DNA of 64,000 nucleotides, taken from Straminergon stramineum (taxonomy: Eukaryota; Streptophyta; Bryopsida; Hypnales; Calliergonaceae). Location: assembly GCA_963920665.1 (NCBI GenBank), contig OY987272.1:10917001-10981000 (forward strand), written 5' to 3'. The number at the start of each line of letters is the position of its first letter. Within the stretch, counting starts at the first letter, position 1. This document shows positions 34,851 to 48,559 of the stretch, piece after piece. The notes under the pieces are model-generated. The model did no database searches. It had not been told where the DNA came from and was given only the letters and a program-made list of their open reading frames with translations. The translations under genes and the position numbers were made by a program.

Positions 34851-37153
34851 TCTTGATAGGTTACATAGAATAATTTTTTTTAAATAGTATAATCTTGGTC
34901 TTGTGTATAGGTGTTCGAAATGCACTTCTTTATTGCTAATATTAGATCAAAATTTATTTTTCTCAAGATATGATTAGTTGACCAAAAGCCTTTTACCTTT
35001 GTATTTTATTTTATTTTATTTTTAATCTTTTTTAAAAGATATTATATACAACTTTCAAGATCGGCATTTCATGCTGCATATTTCATTAAATTTGGGTAAT
35101 CAAATTTGGCAGATGCTATAAATAAAAATTATTTGATCAAAATCCTTGTTTTTACCATACAAAAAATCATTTTTTAGAATTACTTTTCCGCAATCCTAAT
35201 AGCCCAATACAATATATTAATCATCAAATAATTGATATAGATTTTCCATTGGCTAGTTTTCAGCATAACTTTTGGATTCTTTCATAAGGCTAAATTTTTT
35301 GAGATATTATTTTTTCGTAATATATGGTTTTCACATTCTATTTTTTTTAATTTAAAAAAAAATTAGAGCTCTTTTATTTCTATTGTTATTATGAAATGAA
35401 ACAAAATTATCATTGTCTTTCTTGTAATCACACATTGATATTATAGTTTCCTAGTAGCTTGGTCAAAAAATAAATCATCAAAAGGTGTCTAAAATTTTGG
35501 GAAATTATTGACCTAGTTCCCCATCATATATATAAGGATTGCTCAATTTATAGAAAATTCAACTCATTTCACACAATCTAACATCTCTTCTTCAATAAGT
35601 GTAAACAAATATTGCAAAGTTCTTTGCCTCACAATTTGATTGTTCTAAAGCACAATCTCTCACAAATAAAACATATCATTCATATGCAACAAACCTTGAA
35701 ACTTAACAAACCCTAATAAATAAGGTAGAGAGTGTATATATATATTTGGATTGCCTACCTCTTTTGGGGCACTCTAATTAATTATTAGGTAGAAAGCTAT
35801 CTAAGCTGCAAGAAAGTTAAGATAGATGGAGCATGGTTTCTTTACAAGTCTCTATTCTTTGTGCTATCATCTTCAAAAATTTGAAACTTGGAAACTTTGT
35901 TGAATTGAAATTTTTAAATTTGCATCTTTTTAATTAATGAATTTGAAAGAAAAGAGGTTCCAAATTTGTGAATTCCATAATTCCATTAAATTTTAAATTA
36001 CTACAAATATAATAGTCTTTGCTATTAAACAAAGCTCAATATTCTTTGCACTACCAATGAAGACTAATAGACTATTGATTCTTTTGAAGATTCTTGAGTT
36101 AGTCGTTTAACATTTGTACAATTTAGATTATGAAGACTTTGCTTTGAAAATATCATTTAATTCATAGATGTAGCCTTAAAATGTAACTTTTTAGTTCAAA
36201 AAATGATCCTTGAAAAATGACTAGAATAAAAAAGAATCTTCAAAAATACTAACATTAGAGCTTAACATTTTGAACTAAAAGGAAAAATTTATTGTGGAAA
36301 TCCAAAAAATTCAACCTACAATCGTTACTAGAAAGAATTTTCAATTTTTAGCTTCAAATTTTATTGTAAAATATTGGTTTATATACTATTTGATATATTT
36401 TTATGGATATTATCTACAAATTCTATTTTACAAATATTCATTGAAATTCATCATTAAATTATTATTCTAAGTTGTGTTTTACAATACATCTTTACAATTA
36501 AAAAAAGTTTAGACTATCCCTTGTTCCTTAAGGAAGTAAGTTTGTAAATTTATTTTTTGATGGTATTTTAAATTGTTAATTTTAAATTTTTAAAATTCAT
36601 ATCCGGGTGACTTCAAAAATTCAATGGCTTTAATTAAGTGGCTTTCATATTCCATGGTTTATATGCAATGATTTAAAAACTTCTTAGTTTTAGTCCTATC
36701 TCCAAAAACCAAAATATTGTACTCTTCAACCACAAATTTCACAAATCCATCAAGAAAAATACAAAATACAATTACAACATTTTGATAGAAGTTGGTTTAT
36801 GGGTAAATAGTGTCCATTTGTCCATTTTCAAGCAACTAACTTGTTCATGCTAAGGTGCATGACATTCCTTTGAGATGAACTTATGATACGACTAAAGTAG
36901 CATAAAAGATTTAATTTACTTTCAGAGAAGTTTCATAATATTGAATCCATCTCAATTTGCTTGCCTTTTTGTATACCTTTTTGTATCATTTTTTATGAAT
37001 GAGTTTGCCAATTGTTTAAAGTTTGATACATTTGCTTAGATATTTTTGTTGTTGTTGCTTGTATTCCATTGACTAGTTGCATATTTTGTTTCTAAGTTTG
37101 CAATATCCAAATCACAACTTCACATGATTCAAGGTTTTAGATTTTGGAATGTC
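34851..37153. other. AT-rich intergenic, no gene seen
   Basis: Very AT-rich with stops in all frames. No feature I can support. Confidence 0.5.
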
Positions 37154-37566
37154 AACATTTCAACATTTCAAATTGGTTGGTCTCTAGTAGCTTAGAAATC
37201 CCATTTACCAAACAATGATCCTTCATTGAACATTAAATGCTCAATTTCAAGAGTTTGCAATTGAAGTAAACAATGCTTGTTGTAGGTCTAGAAATGAAAC
37301 TTGCTCGATTGTCATCATTCTTCTTATTATATAAAGAGAAGCAAAACCCTCATAGTTTTTATATTTCATCAACATTTCAAAAATTTCAAATTGATTGATA
37401 ACTTGTAGCGTCGACATTCCATTCACCAAGCATTGATCCTTCATTGTACCTAATGTGTTTAGTTTCAAGAGTTTGCAATTGAAGTAAATTATGCATGATC
37501 CATGTCCAAAAATGAAATGCTCTTAATCATTGGCATCTTTCCTACAGTGCGAAGAAAAACAAAGCC
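37154..37566. repeat. Tandem duplication of ~200 bp
   Basis: Two head-to-tail copies, about 37154-37350 and 37368-37566. Shared ordered words include CAACATTTCAAA...TTTCAAATTG, TGATCCTTCATTG, TTTCAAGAGTTTGCAATTG, GAAGTAAA, AAATGAAA and GAAGMAAAAC. It lies about 400 bp upstream of the MED14 leader. Confidence 0.8.
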
Positions 37567-37976
37567 ATAGAATACGTGCACCTTGAATCGCCACCTTTGA
37601 TAGGGAAGAATTGGCTGCTAGTTCAAAGTTAGCTGATGAAATTGATATAAAGACTAGTTGCAATTTGAAAACATGGACAAAAACCCAGTGAAAAAATCCT
37701 TAAAATTTCTATTTCAAGTAATAAAAAGAGAAAATAAACCGGACTCCACTCTTGGAAAAACGGTTCAAATCGGAAATTGAAGGAAAATAGTTAGTTAAAC
37801 TCAAAAAAATTCCCGAACGGTGATCACTGCCTAAAATGTTTAGAAGGCATTCATTTTAAGTGTCGATTCTGGGAGCATCTTTGTACTTTTATTTTATCAG
37901 ACCATGTAACCGAACACAAACAGTTGGTAGGGACTTTGGGCGACTGTAAGCTAACTTACCGGTAACTTAGTTCTTG

Positions 37977-38123
37977 ATGACCCTGCCTGCTTTGTCTTGC
38001 CCTTTCCGACAGCCTCAGAGCGAGGACGACGACGAGCTCCGGGCGGAGCACCGGGCGATGGACGAGTTGCGATGGAGGGCCGACCGGATTGCAAGCGGAT
38101 GCCTGGATTGCAAGAGATTTTAG
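37977..38123 (+). other. Candidate upstream ORF 1 (48 codons)
   Basis: ATG to TAG, 48 residues, with an acidic run then basic C-terminus (SEDDDELRAEHRAMDELRWR within it). The composition looks coding-like. It is either an upstream ORF of the MED14 leader or a small independent ORF; I do not recognise it. Confidence 0.35.
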
Positions 38124-38588
38124 TTCGCTAGAAATGAGAGGGATTCCTTTCAGGACTTGTTGTCGCGATTGCAGGAATCAATGGGTTCAAACGCAACGGA
38201 GTTGAGTGAATTAGGGTTTGGTCCCTTGGGGAGAGTGTGAATGGTTTTGCGCAGAAGTGGCGGGTGATTCCTATTCTGCGACTGCGAGAATTTCGTCGAC
38301 TCCGATGACTTCTTTCTCGGTGTGTTTTCGGAGCAGGGACTGTTGTGCTTAAGGGAGGGAGGCTTTTGAATAGGCTTTTGAAGGTTATTTGACGAAGGGG
38401 TCTGAATCTTTGCGATAGCGCAATTATTGAAGCGTGGCGCAGCTGGAATTGTGAGCCTTGTATGGATGGGTTTTGGTGTTCCGGAGAATGGATTTAGAAG
38501 TATTTGAGAAAGAAAGAAAGTGTATTGAATTAGGCTGGGGGATTGCGTGAAATTAGGTCAAGGTGTTCGAGGCGTATTAGGGTTGAGT

Positions 38589-38735
38589 ATGGCATTTAAA
38601 TTGAGAAGTAAGAGGGCTGGCTGGGACGCGGCTCGTGAGAATGAGGTCGTCGGGTTTTCTTGGGCTCCGTTTAGTAGAACATATTCTGTGGCTATCGGTA
38701 TGTTGACGCGGGGAAATCTGTATCGTAGAGCATGA
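38589..38735 (+). other. Candidate upstream ORF 2 (48 codons)
   Basis: ATG to TGA, 48 residues beginning MAFKLRSKRAGWDAARENE, ending 54 bases before the MED14 ATG. If transcribed with MED14 it could restrain translation of the main frame. No known family. Confidence 0.35.
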
Positions 38736-38789
38736 AGGATCGTGTTTGAGATAATTGGTACTCGCGTGTAGTGGAGAAAGGGCAAAACC

Positions 38790-41700
38790 ATGGCAGAAGC
38801 TCCGGCTTTGGGTTCCCAGGCCGTGGACTTTTCTGTGCTGGTGAGGAAAGCAGCAGAAGCGTCGGTTTCTGGTTTGAAGGAACTTTGTGAGACATCTCCC
38901 GACCTCTCTGACACGGAGAAGAAGATCGGGCTTCTCAAGTTCATCGTCAAAACCAGACAGCGATTGCTTCGGCTCGTTGCCGTGACAAAATGGTGCCGCC
39001 AGGTAAGACACTCGACAGCTTTGGTTCCTTCTTCCTCTCATTTCCGGCCAGCTCTTTTTAAACCTCTCTTGCAATCCTCGCATTGGCAAATTCGTTTCAA
39101 GCTTTTTCCCCAATTTCTTTTTGGAATCAGCCAAGTACAACTTGGCGAAGTTTATGGAACGCACGAATTTCTCAGTCTACTTTTAGTCATAGATCATGAG
39201 AATCGGCTACTTACTGTCGCAGCCCCGAAATCATCAAAGTTGAGCCTAAATTGAAGAGACATTCTTCTTTCGAAATTACAGTACACGAACACCGCAATTG
39301 TGACAGCAGGTGGCAGTCGCGCTTGCAGTTCCCATATCTGGCATCGCTATAACAATTCCTGGGTGCTGTCACCTTAGAGATGCTTCAGTTATCCTATGCT
39401 ATTTACGCTATTAAGCTTCCGCCTATTCGGGTCCCCTTCGCAATTATTTCCAATAAATTTATCATAAGTTATTTTGGGGCGTCATACCATCGACCTGAGC
39501 TTGCTGCATCTTTGATAATTTCTGCCGGCCAGAGCTAACTGGATTGCTTGTCCCGTCCTTTGCAGATTCCTCTAGTGGAGCAATGCCAGCAGCTCGCTGG
39601 TACCCTCTCCAACCACGATATGAGCTTCACCCAGGCGGCGGACTTTCTTTTCTATCTTCACGAAACATTGCAGCAAGCGCGTGCGCCTGTTTATGATATT
39701 CCGACTGCATCTCAAATATTGGTGACTGGAAATTACAACAGGCTGCCGAAGTGCATCGACGATCTGGGAATGCAACCTGTGCTAGTTGGGGAGGAGAGGG
39801 AGGATGCTGTGAAAAGTCTGAATGCTGTTCTTCGCACTACCCTGCTCGATATTTTACTGCCGAAACAGATCACTGAGATCAAGGTAACGGGCGGGCGAGT
39901 TATTTTCAAAGTCGCCGGAGAGTTTGAAGCGCATCTCACTCTGGGATATCGTGGCCACCTTTCGTTCTGGAGGGTTCTCAAAATAGACATCTTGGTAGGA
40001 GAACCCACGGGTCCGATACAGTTTACCGATCCCCAAGCATACTTTCTGGGTGATGAACTGGAGCGACGGATGGCGACTTCAGAGGATCCCTTAGGACTGA
40101 TGTATTCTATTCTGCATCAGTTTTGTACCGCTTTGGTCATGGACACTCTTTTCCGGCAGATCAAAGTGTTGCAGGGTGGGAGATGGCGAGACTCAATCAA
40201 GTACGAAAAATTGTCAGACAGTGGGGTTGGAACTGCAGCAGGTCCAATTGCCGGACAAGCTGCCGGTCCTATCGGGGACGTGGAGATGGAGTCTGGAGGT
40301 GCAACGAAAATAATACGAGGGTCTCCGGGTCTAAAGATTGTATATTGGTTAGAAACACAGAAGGGTGAAGCCAGCCCAAGCTTGCGAATCGAGCATGGTT
40401 CAGATCAGCAGATTACTTGTTCACATTCACCAGCTGTGATCGACTCGTCGACAGGCATTGAAGCAGAGTTCGTGGTCGACTCAAGCTGCATCAACGTGGA
40501 GAAGTTGCTTCTGCGGGCTATCGGCTGCAGTATCCACACCCGACTTGTAGAAGTTCAGCGAGGCCTCAAGGGGGGCGATCGTGTGTGGCCATCTGACAAT
40601 GATGTGTTCTTGAAACATTCGATCCCAGAGAGCTCTAGCGAGGTCTTGTCCATTTCCCAGAGAAGTGTCTCCTTGTTTATTGATTTGGAATTCGGCACAT
40701 GTTTTGCTGAAGCATTTCGTGCACATGGTTGCTTCGCGTCACGAATGTCTTGTTTTGCCCTCAGGGCGACGTGATTTCGCTGAGTTCAGAAGGCACAGTG
40801 TGTGTAGGTCATTCGCAATTTGCTTCAGCGGACGTTGTAATGTTCTTGGACATTGACAAAAGCATTGTTGAAGATAGGAATACAACTTGTAACTCTGAAA
40901 AATGTGCAAGATTTTTTATTGTATGCTAACCTTGTGATCTCCTTTTGCAGACGACTACTGAAGGCGAGGACGTCGAGGAGGCCGGGGAAGAGGTTCTGTG
41001 TGTGCGTGCATTTGGTGTCTCATTCATGTCACTGGGAATAAGCATCAGGTCTGTCCCAATTTCTTTTACTCTGCGTGTTTTTGCCTTATACGCCGGAGCA
41101 CTCCTCCTAGGTCCGTTACTTGATCCATAAACACACGCAGGCAGTAGACTAAGACGGGACTCTGATCTTAAGACAGCATGATCCTCAGGACCAGACATTT
41201 TGCGACCATTATAATCGGAGCCTTGTTTCAATTTCAAGTCCTTTTACACCCTGACGGGTTTTGTAAGGACTATTGGTCTGAGATCTTACTTGCATAGATG
41301 TCGGGTGCATCTACTTGTAAACAGGAGCCACTACGTTGGACTTATTTGTTCGAATATCAAAGTGCGCTGATAGAGATTGGTGACTTTGGCTTGACAGGAA
41401 TGGACGATTCTTGTTACGATGTCCGAGTACAGTGCTCGCCGCTTCAATGACCAAAGAGATGGATGATTTCCTGAACATGGCGACTATACCGCCCCTTGAT
41501 GCTTTTGTGAACCTGCGAACAAAATGCCTCCTCCACTACTTAGGATTGATAGGGAGGTCATTGAACTTAAAGGTAAGTAGTTACTCTTCGCGGGATAGCA
41601 ACAGAGCCTAGTCATGGTATGGATTCGATGAAAGGGTTATGTGTACATAATTTGAATACGCCGGAGAGGGATGTGGAGTATCTTCCTTTGTCATCAAGTC

Positions 41701-44700
41701 TTCCGTAGTTTGCTCAGACATGTCCTCTTTGTTCCAAGAATAGTGGTCTGAGATGTTTCTCTGTTCTCTGTTCTCTTCCCGATTCTTTGAATGAAGGGCG
41801 CCATGTCCTCCCATGGGTTCGTGGAGGGTAATGTCCATATGAAGGCTTTTTGGCAACTGAATCTCGATTGCATTTGCAGTTATACGAGAGAGGAGCATCA
41901 GCTTTGAATTTTCCCCTAGGAGGTCCAAAGCTTGGGGGTGATCTTCTGATAATGGGATTCCCGCACTGTGACGATTCTTTTTTTCTGTGTCTTCAACTTG
42001 ACGTGAACTTTACTCCTTTGTTCACTCTTCTGGAGGCAAAACCACAGTCATCATCGCCAGGACGGACCACCCTAGAGTCTAGCGCCTTTGACATTTTCAG
42101 ATGGATGAAAATCGACATCGAGGCGAGGCCAATCCTCCGAGGAAATACTGGCTTCAGTCTTCTCGAGCTGAGTGGCTACGAGGCCAAAGCCTCGTCTGCC
42201 AACATGGTTGTGAAGAGAATCGATGATGAAGCATATGGAAAATTCGGTGTGCCTCCTATGATCAGAGGTCCTAGCAGAGCAGGTGGCCTAGGAGTGGATG
42301 GGATACAGACAGGATCGGAACAGTATTACGTATCTGACAAGGGAGGCACTGGGACTAGTCACAGGGTTAACTTGTTGACAGTCCAGTCTCCGTCGAATCT
42401 GCAAGGTGGGTCTCCTCTGCAGCACGGAAGTTCACCACTGGAGCATGGGAGTGTAGGATACGGAATGAATGGTGGTTCCGGCATGATGAACCCCTCTATT
42501 ACAGCTACCGGGTATCATCAAGGGAAATACTTAGGAGGGAGTCCTACCTTTGGGGACGGTAGTCACAGGCTCGGGCGGCCGACTATGATGAATGGCGCGT
42601 CGCCTCATAACATCCCTGGGGTCAGCCCACTCCGGGGTTCTGCCGACGTGAGGAACCAAATACCTCATCGCAAGTCGACTCTGCAGAGTGTTGGCGACCC
42701 AGAGGTAATAAATACAAGATTGCCTGTTGCTATGGGGGATAATGTAGCATCTCCTATCGAGTTAGACGATGAGCATATTTCTAAATTGATAGAGTCCATT
42801 TCTTCCAAGACTCCTAATTCTTTTACATCGACGGGGTCCTGGATCCCTCGGCAGGGCAGAGATATCCCACCGCCCAGAAGCGGAATAGCGACTTCCAACT
42901 CGAGGCCATTAATCGGCAGGGTTGGATCTCCATCTGGTTCACAGCTTGCCCGATCATCAGGTCTTGCTCAGGTGACCTCTCCTGCGTGGAAGTCGACCGT
43001 GTCTCCTGTTCCCTTCAACACAGATTCGGTGTCCTCGATCCAAGAGTGGACGGATGTTGAGCAGCAAGGAAGACTAGGAGGTACTGCGCTTCAGCCGGGT
43101 TTTTTTCTCTGTCCCGAAGTTGAATTATTCTCGTGCATTTGAGCAATCTATGTGAATTTCCACGTCTGGGTAGTCCTTCACTAAGTTTGTGCTCGATAGA
43201 TTTCTGCGAAGAAATGAGGGCGTCAGCACTGTTAAAAGTACGGAAGATCGAGAACATGATGCTCGGAAAGTATAAATGATCAGATGCTCGCCTTTGATTT
43301 GACAAGACGGAGACGGGAAAAGTAGAAGCGTGTTCCTTATTCGTTCTCGTGATTTATCAAATGTTTTAGCTGCTTGCAGCATGACAGTCACGATAAGTCG
43401 AGGATATGTGTGTCATGGTCTTGTGAATGATAGGCTCGCCGTAGTCATGTGCTTGATAATCCAATCGTTAAAACTCTTGTTGGATATAATACCGGTAGTG
43501 ATAAGCATAATAAATGCGTCGTCGTATTGCTACTTTGTCTGCAGGCGGTTCCGTCAAGTCGCCAGTGAAACGAAGCAATCGGAAGCGACCCATTGCAGAT
43601 CTCTTAAACTCTCTTTCCTCACTGCAAGCATTATCAACGAGTGGGGATATAGAAAAGCGGAGGAGAACAGGGCTTGAGAGGGTCTTTGTCGGCGATTTTC
43701 AGCGAAATTCTCACTTGCCTTCGACCACCGCACCCGTTCCTCAGACCATTTCAAATCAAGCTTATGGCCATATCATTCGAGAGGCCAACCAGGGAAGGGC
43801 CTCTGCAGGTGCCTACCGAGCTGTGTTCCAGCAAGTAGAAGAGCGATGTAGGTTGTGCATCAAGCATGCCCGGTTGACTCGTCAGATGGATGCTCAAGGG
43901 ATACCGTATGTGAACGAGGTTGGCCTGCGAGAACCCTCTACTGTTCTCCGGTTTAGGCTTCCAGCCACAGTGCCGACTGGAGATTCAAGAACCAGACAGA
44001 TCGAAACAGATGGCTCCTATGGGTGGCAACAAATGTCCTTGTGCCTAGGAAAACCCGGCAGTGAAGGTTGGGATGTGAAGGTGCTAGACACGTATTTCAG
44101 CGGCCTGTGGAAACTTCAGAAGCAATGCGAGGGGTTAGCGGGTACTGGAGTACAATTTGCGAGTCCCTCTCAAGATGATTCTCACATGCAGTGCACTCAT
44201 GAAGGGTTGGTTCTCAAGTACTCCACGGTGCGGGATGATAGTGTAACGAAACTGGTTACGGATCTAGAACGGATCTGGAGAGCGCGAGCGTTTTCAATCG
44301 GCATTCGTAAACTCCTGGGAAGCAACGAGGATGAAAAGAAACGAAATATTGAACAATGGGTCAAGGGTCAAGTTAGACCTAGCGACACAGTAGGAGATAG
44401 AGCCGAAGTTGGGGAGAAGAATAAGTGGGCTTTTAAGGTGGAGGCCGTGGGTCTGACGAGTGTTTCGTTCACTTTTTCCGGGTCCATGCCAGGTACAGTT
44501 GCCCGATTTGTCGTGGAGTGGGGAACCACTCGACGAGGTTGTACTGTTCACTCACCCGAGCAGCTGTGGCCTCATACAAAGGTATGAACTTCTACTCGAT
44601 TTTGTGATTGGATATTGGTATTATACTTGGTGAGGTGAACTAGGACCTACATTCTACATGTACATGCTATCAGAGGAGGTTCAACACAATCTTCATCTCG

Positions 44701-47450
44701 GTGTTTTCTTGGTTCTCTTGGTTTCTTGGAAGTATGGTAGTTTATTCGCATCATACTTTGATGCAGTTACGGACGACAGGGTTGCTCCTAGCTGGAAGAA
44801 AGTTATGGAGTGCAAATAGGCAGATGAGGATGGTTAATCTGCTACCAGCTTCATATCTGGCCCTCATTCCCTTTGAAAGTCGCTTGCTTGCTGCTCTTCA
44901 CTTTTTCTGTGACGCTGGGTTGAGACGTTGCTCTTCGGTCTATTAGAAAGTTTTGCTCGATTGTGTTTCAGATTGTGGCAAACATGCAACGTGAACATGT
45001 GTTGATTTGGACTTGTGCAGTTTTTGGAGGAGTACATCAATGGCGGAGAAGTAGAGCTCTTGTTGGATGCCATCCAGGTCACCGCAGGTCCTTTGCATGC
45101 ACTTGCTGCAGCGATTCGGCCCGCGAGGATGGCCGTTCAATCTTCTGGCTCAAATCATCGTCCTAATAACAACGGAGTTCCAGGCACTCAAGGAGGATTG
45201 CCTTCAAATGCTGGTAGAAGCCCGGGGCCCGGGTTGGTTCCCAGCTCGCTGTTACCCACCGACGTTTCAGTGCTACTGCGTTCAGCCTACTGGGTTCGGA
45301 TCGTGTACCGCCGGGACTTCGCAATCGACATGCGATGCTTCGCAGGCGACCAAGTGTGGCTGCAGCCGGCTCCACCTCCTCGGAGTGGAGGCAATGGTGC
45401 CAGAGGCTTTTTGCCCTGCCCCCAATTTCGCACATTTGTTGTGGAACACGTGACGTTGGGCATGAACAGTGCAGACGTGACCGTTGGGGGAGGGGCTGCA
45501 GGTCCTTCGTTGACCATGGTTTCCAACTCTGCCAGTACTGGGGCCAACAATGGCTCTCGTCAGGCGGGAGCTGTAGCGAACCGTCCAGGAAACAACAGTG
45601 TTAGTAGTACCAATGCATGTATAACCGGTTCTGGAGCCCTGAGAATCGCAGCCTCGGGTTCGGGCCTGGGAACTAGCATTTCTATACGCGGGGAATTGAA
45701 CCCCGCTCTGGTCGGGATGGGTGACGATGGGGGCTATGGGGGTGCATGGGTACCACTGGCAGCTCTGAAGAAAGTCCTACGAGGAACGCTCCGCTACCTA
45801 GGCGGATTGTGGTTGTTTGCACAATTCCCGAGCATTCTGAAGGAGGTGCTGACTTCCACGCTGAATCAGACGGAGGGTGCATTGCTTAATCACGACCCAG
45901 AGCAACCAGCCTTGAGGTTTTTTATCAGGTAGAGTCTACTCTGACTTCATTCAAATTTTTTTTCTCGACATGAGATTGTCACATTGTAGATCCAACTGGG
46001 ACTTTAGAGGCTCCAAGTCGATGTTCGCTCTGCGGACCGTTGCAGAAAGTTTCTGCATTGTTTTGCGTGCAGCCTTGGTCAACTGTCTACATCTTGTAGA
46101 GCATGGCTCTATGGTCGAGTGGTTGACTTGTTGTTGGTTCCCTTTTAGGCATGTCTCGTTAACTGAATGATTGATTCGCAGTTATCTTGTGCCCTGGGCG
46201 AACTGACTTGTTATTCATTTGCAAGTTTGAAAATGACTCCTCGAATGGAGAAAAAGTAGCCGATTATGTAGTTCTCACTCGCCTTCTTTCGTTTTTCGAG
46301 TAGGGGCTGCGTGTTTGCGGTGAGCATGCATCGGCAGCAGCTGTTTTTGCAAGCTATCAATGTGAAGCGGTACCAACAACAACACGCTCAAGCTGCCACA
46401 CATCAGCAAACGGTGCCTGGTCAGGCTGTGAGTTTGGCATCTGAATTATCTCTGCAAGAGATGCAAGATATTGGTGACTTCTTTTCTCGGCGGGTAGCCT
46501 CCGAGCCATACGATGCATCTCGCTTAGCATCATTTGTGACGATGTTGACCCTACCTGTACCTGTACTTCGGGAGTTCCTTGTGCTCATTCAATGGAAGAA
46601 AGAGGCCAGTAAAGTAATTATTTTCCCTGTACCTGCACTTCCATGATTGATATTCTTCGGGTTTGACGAATGCCGTTGTTGTCAATCCTGCTGGTTACTT
46701 ATCCGTCAGAAATTGCTAGTCTTTTGCGTTTGTGGATCACCCTATGCATCGAAACTGTTTTAAGCTTTGCTGATTCTTCCCAGCATGCCGTCCGCCACTT
46801 CACCTCACAGATATGTGCAGATTACTTTTGTTGGCCTACCACTTTTTACTGCAGAATATAAACACTGTATTTCATGTTTCCTTGTCCGGTTTGTTTAATT
46901 ACAGGCAAGTGGAGGACCATATGGTGTAGTCGGGGATGCCAGTGGTCAAGGTACGTCTCCTCGTCCACGTGTGGGACTCAGCCTGGAATCACCAGTGGGC
47001 ACGGGTGGAGGGGAACCTGGTAACGGACAACAAGAGGATTCGGGCGTCGCTGGTGGCAAAAGCAGCATTCAACACAACCAGCAGCGAAGTACCGTGGAGT
47101 TCACCCTCACATTCTCGTTCGACGCATCTCAGGTGCCCCATTTGAACGTGGTCGGGGGTGCAGGGTGGTTGCCTCAGTCGGTTGCCTTGAGACTAGTGTA
47201 CCTGTATAATGGCGACGGGAGCAATCGAACCATATCTTTGTCCCAAATGGATGGGAGTCACGGTGGGCGCTCTTGTTGGGCACGGCCGGAGGAATGGGAG
47301 CGATGCAAAGACAGAGTAGTTCAGGCTGTGCAGGGAGCGTCAGGGGAGGGCCAAGGGCGTCTCAGATCAGTGGCGGAGGCAGTTCAAGTGGCATTGCAAA
47401 CTGCACTCATGCAGATCAGTAAAGGTGCTTTCCAACAACCACAGCAATAA
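38790..47450 (+). CDS. MED14: Mediator complex subunit 14 (MED14/SWP-like)
   Basis: Ten exons: 38790-39002, 39566-40642, about 40765-40803 (or -40833), 40951-41048, 41398-41572, 41880-43080, 43545-44581, 45021-45928, 46304-46613, 46905-47450. Phases agree throughout, giving about 1,867-1,877 residues; Arabidopsis MED14 has about 1,700. MED14 is the scaffold joining Mediator head, middle and tail modules, acting in the nucleus. Matching blocks: N-terminal IGLLKFIVKTRQRLLRL; QILVTGNYNRLPKCIDDLGM; TLGYRGHLSFWRVLKIDILV; VMDTLFRQIKVLQGGRW; LGISIRNGRFLL across an intron; GGPKLGGDLLIMGFP; and ALRFFIRGCVFAVSMHRQQL across an intron. A Gly/Ser/Pro-rich linker fills much of exon 6 and a Gly/Asn/Ser-rich one exon 8. 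The boundaries around exon 3 (residues ~431-453) are the weak point. The gene is tail-to-tail with GH3. Confidence 0.94.
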
Positions 47451-48559
47451 CTTATGGCGCATGAAATGAAGCATTTAGCAGAAATGGATGTCATCGCCTC
47501 TAAACCGCAGATAGATGTGGTGCTCCTGCCTTGAAATCAAGGACTCCAAAGCGGGAGATCATCGTTTGAACCAGGGAATCATGCTCCATGATTGCCAGCT
47601 GACCCAGCTGAGGTCAGATATCATCGATCACCCAGAAACGAGTGGAGGTGGTTGCGGTTTTTCAGCGTATTTGTAGTTGAGATTTTTGATGGAGCGCTAT
47701 CCGCCAGCCCTATCTAGTATGAGTGACGATCCCTCCTAAGTTCCTTATAGGGACTCTTGTCGGCCTGCCTTGTCAATGCCGGATGCGTGTTATTGTACAG
47801 TACAGGGGGAGGGTCGAAGCAAGGTGCATGGGATGCTAAACCCCTGGAAGGGTTGCCATGTTGAAACGTGAATGATAAGTTCTATGTCCTGCGTCTGCTG
47901 CACCATTTTGTGGTAGCGTTAGTTTTGGGAATTATCGGAGCGTTGGTAGAATTCAGCCCAGAGATTTTGATGTCTGGATGTCAAGTATAGTGTATGCAGC
48001 CAGTTGAGTCGGGGATTTATTTCTCAAGGACCAAAGATTCATGGTTTTAAACCAGTTTGATTGACCGGAATGTAAAAATCATAATTGAAATGGGATTGAA
48101 TTAGATATCTCTGAAATCAGTGTAAGAATTGTGTTGATAAGGAAATAATTAACCAAAGAACCCCCCCATACTGTATGAGTGTAGGACCTCCTCAAAACTG
48201 CTAGAAAGGCTCAATTTGGGGTGTGTTGGTCCTATAGGGTGCAGGAATTGGGGTGATGCTTTACGATGAGGTCGGCTTTTCCGCAGTTCATAGTCGGTCA
48301 TTCTCGTTTGTAGAATGTTGGAGCAGTTTTCAGTGCACTTACCACTGTATGTTATCATGGCCTAGGTGCCAACGTGCTCGGTTTTGTAGTGTTGGCATGA
48401 GGCATGTGACAATATAGTGTGAGCATGTCACTAATCACTATCACATTTTCAAATGGTACTGCACTGACCTACCCTCTTAGTGGGGGACTGTGCCTGGAGG
48501 AGAACATATCCTGCTCAGTACATATAACAGAATCCTCAGCGGTGCACTCTTCAGTGAAA
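47451..48559. other. Convergent 3' region of MED14 and GH3
   Basis: Holds the MED14 3' untranslated region on the left. No further coding region is supported. Confidence 0.5.

Larger units (their letters stand above)
37900..38789 (+). promoter_or_regulatory. MED14 promoter and 5' leader
   Basis: The composition changes from AT-rich to GC-rich at about 37900, marking the promoter and leader of MED14. It holds two short upstream ORFs (37977-38123 and 38589-38735). No clear TATA box is visible. The MED14 ATG at 38790 sits in a favourable AACCATGGC context. Confidence 0.45.

Noticed and set aside
38577..39164. 195-codon minus-strand frame
   Set aside because: Antisense to MED14 exon 1 and leader; the plus-strand frame matches MED14 and splices correctly.
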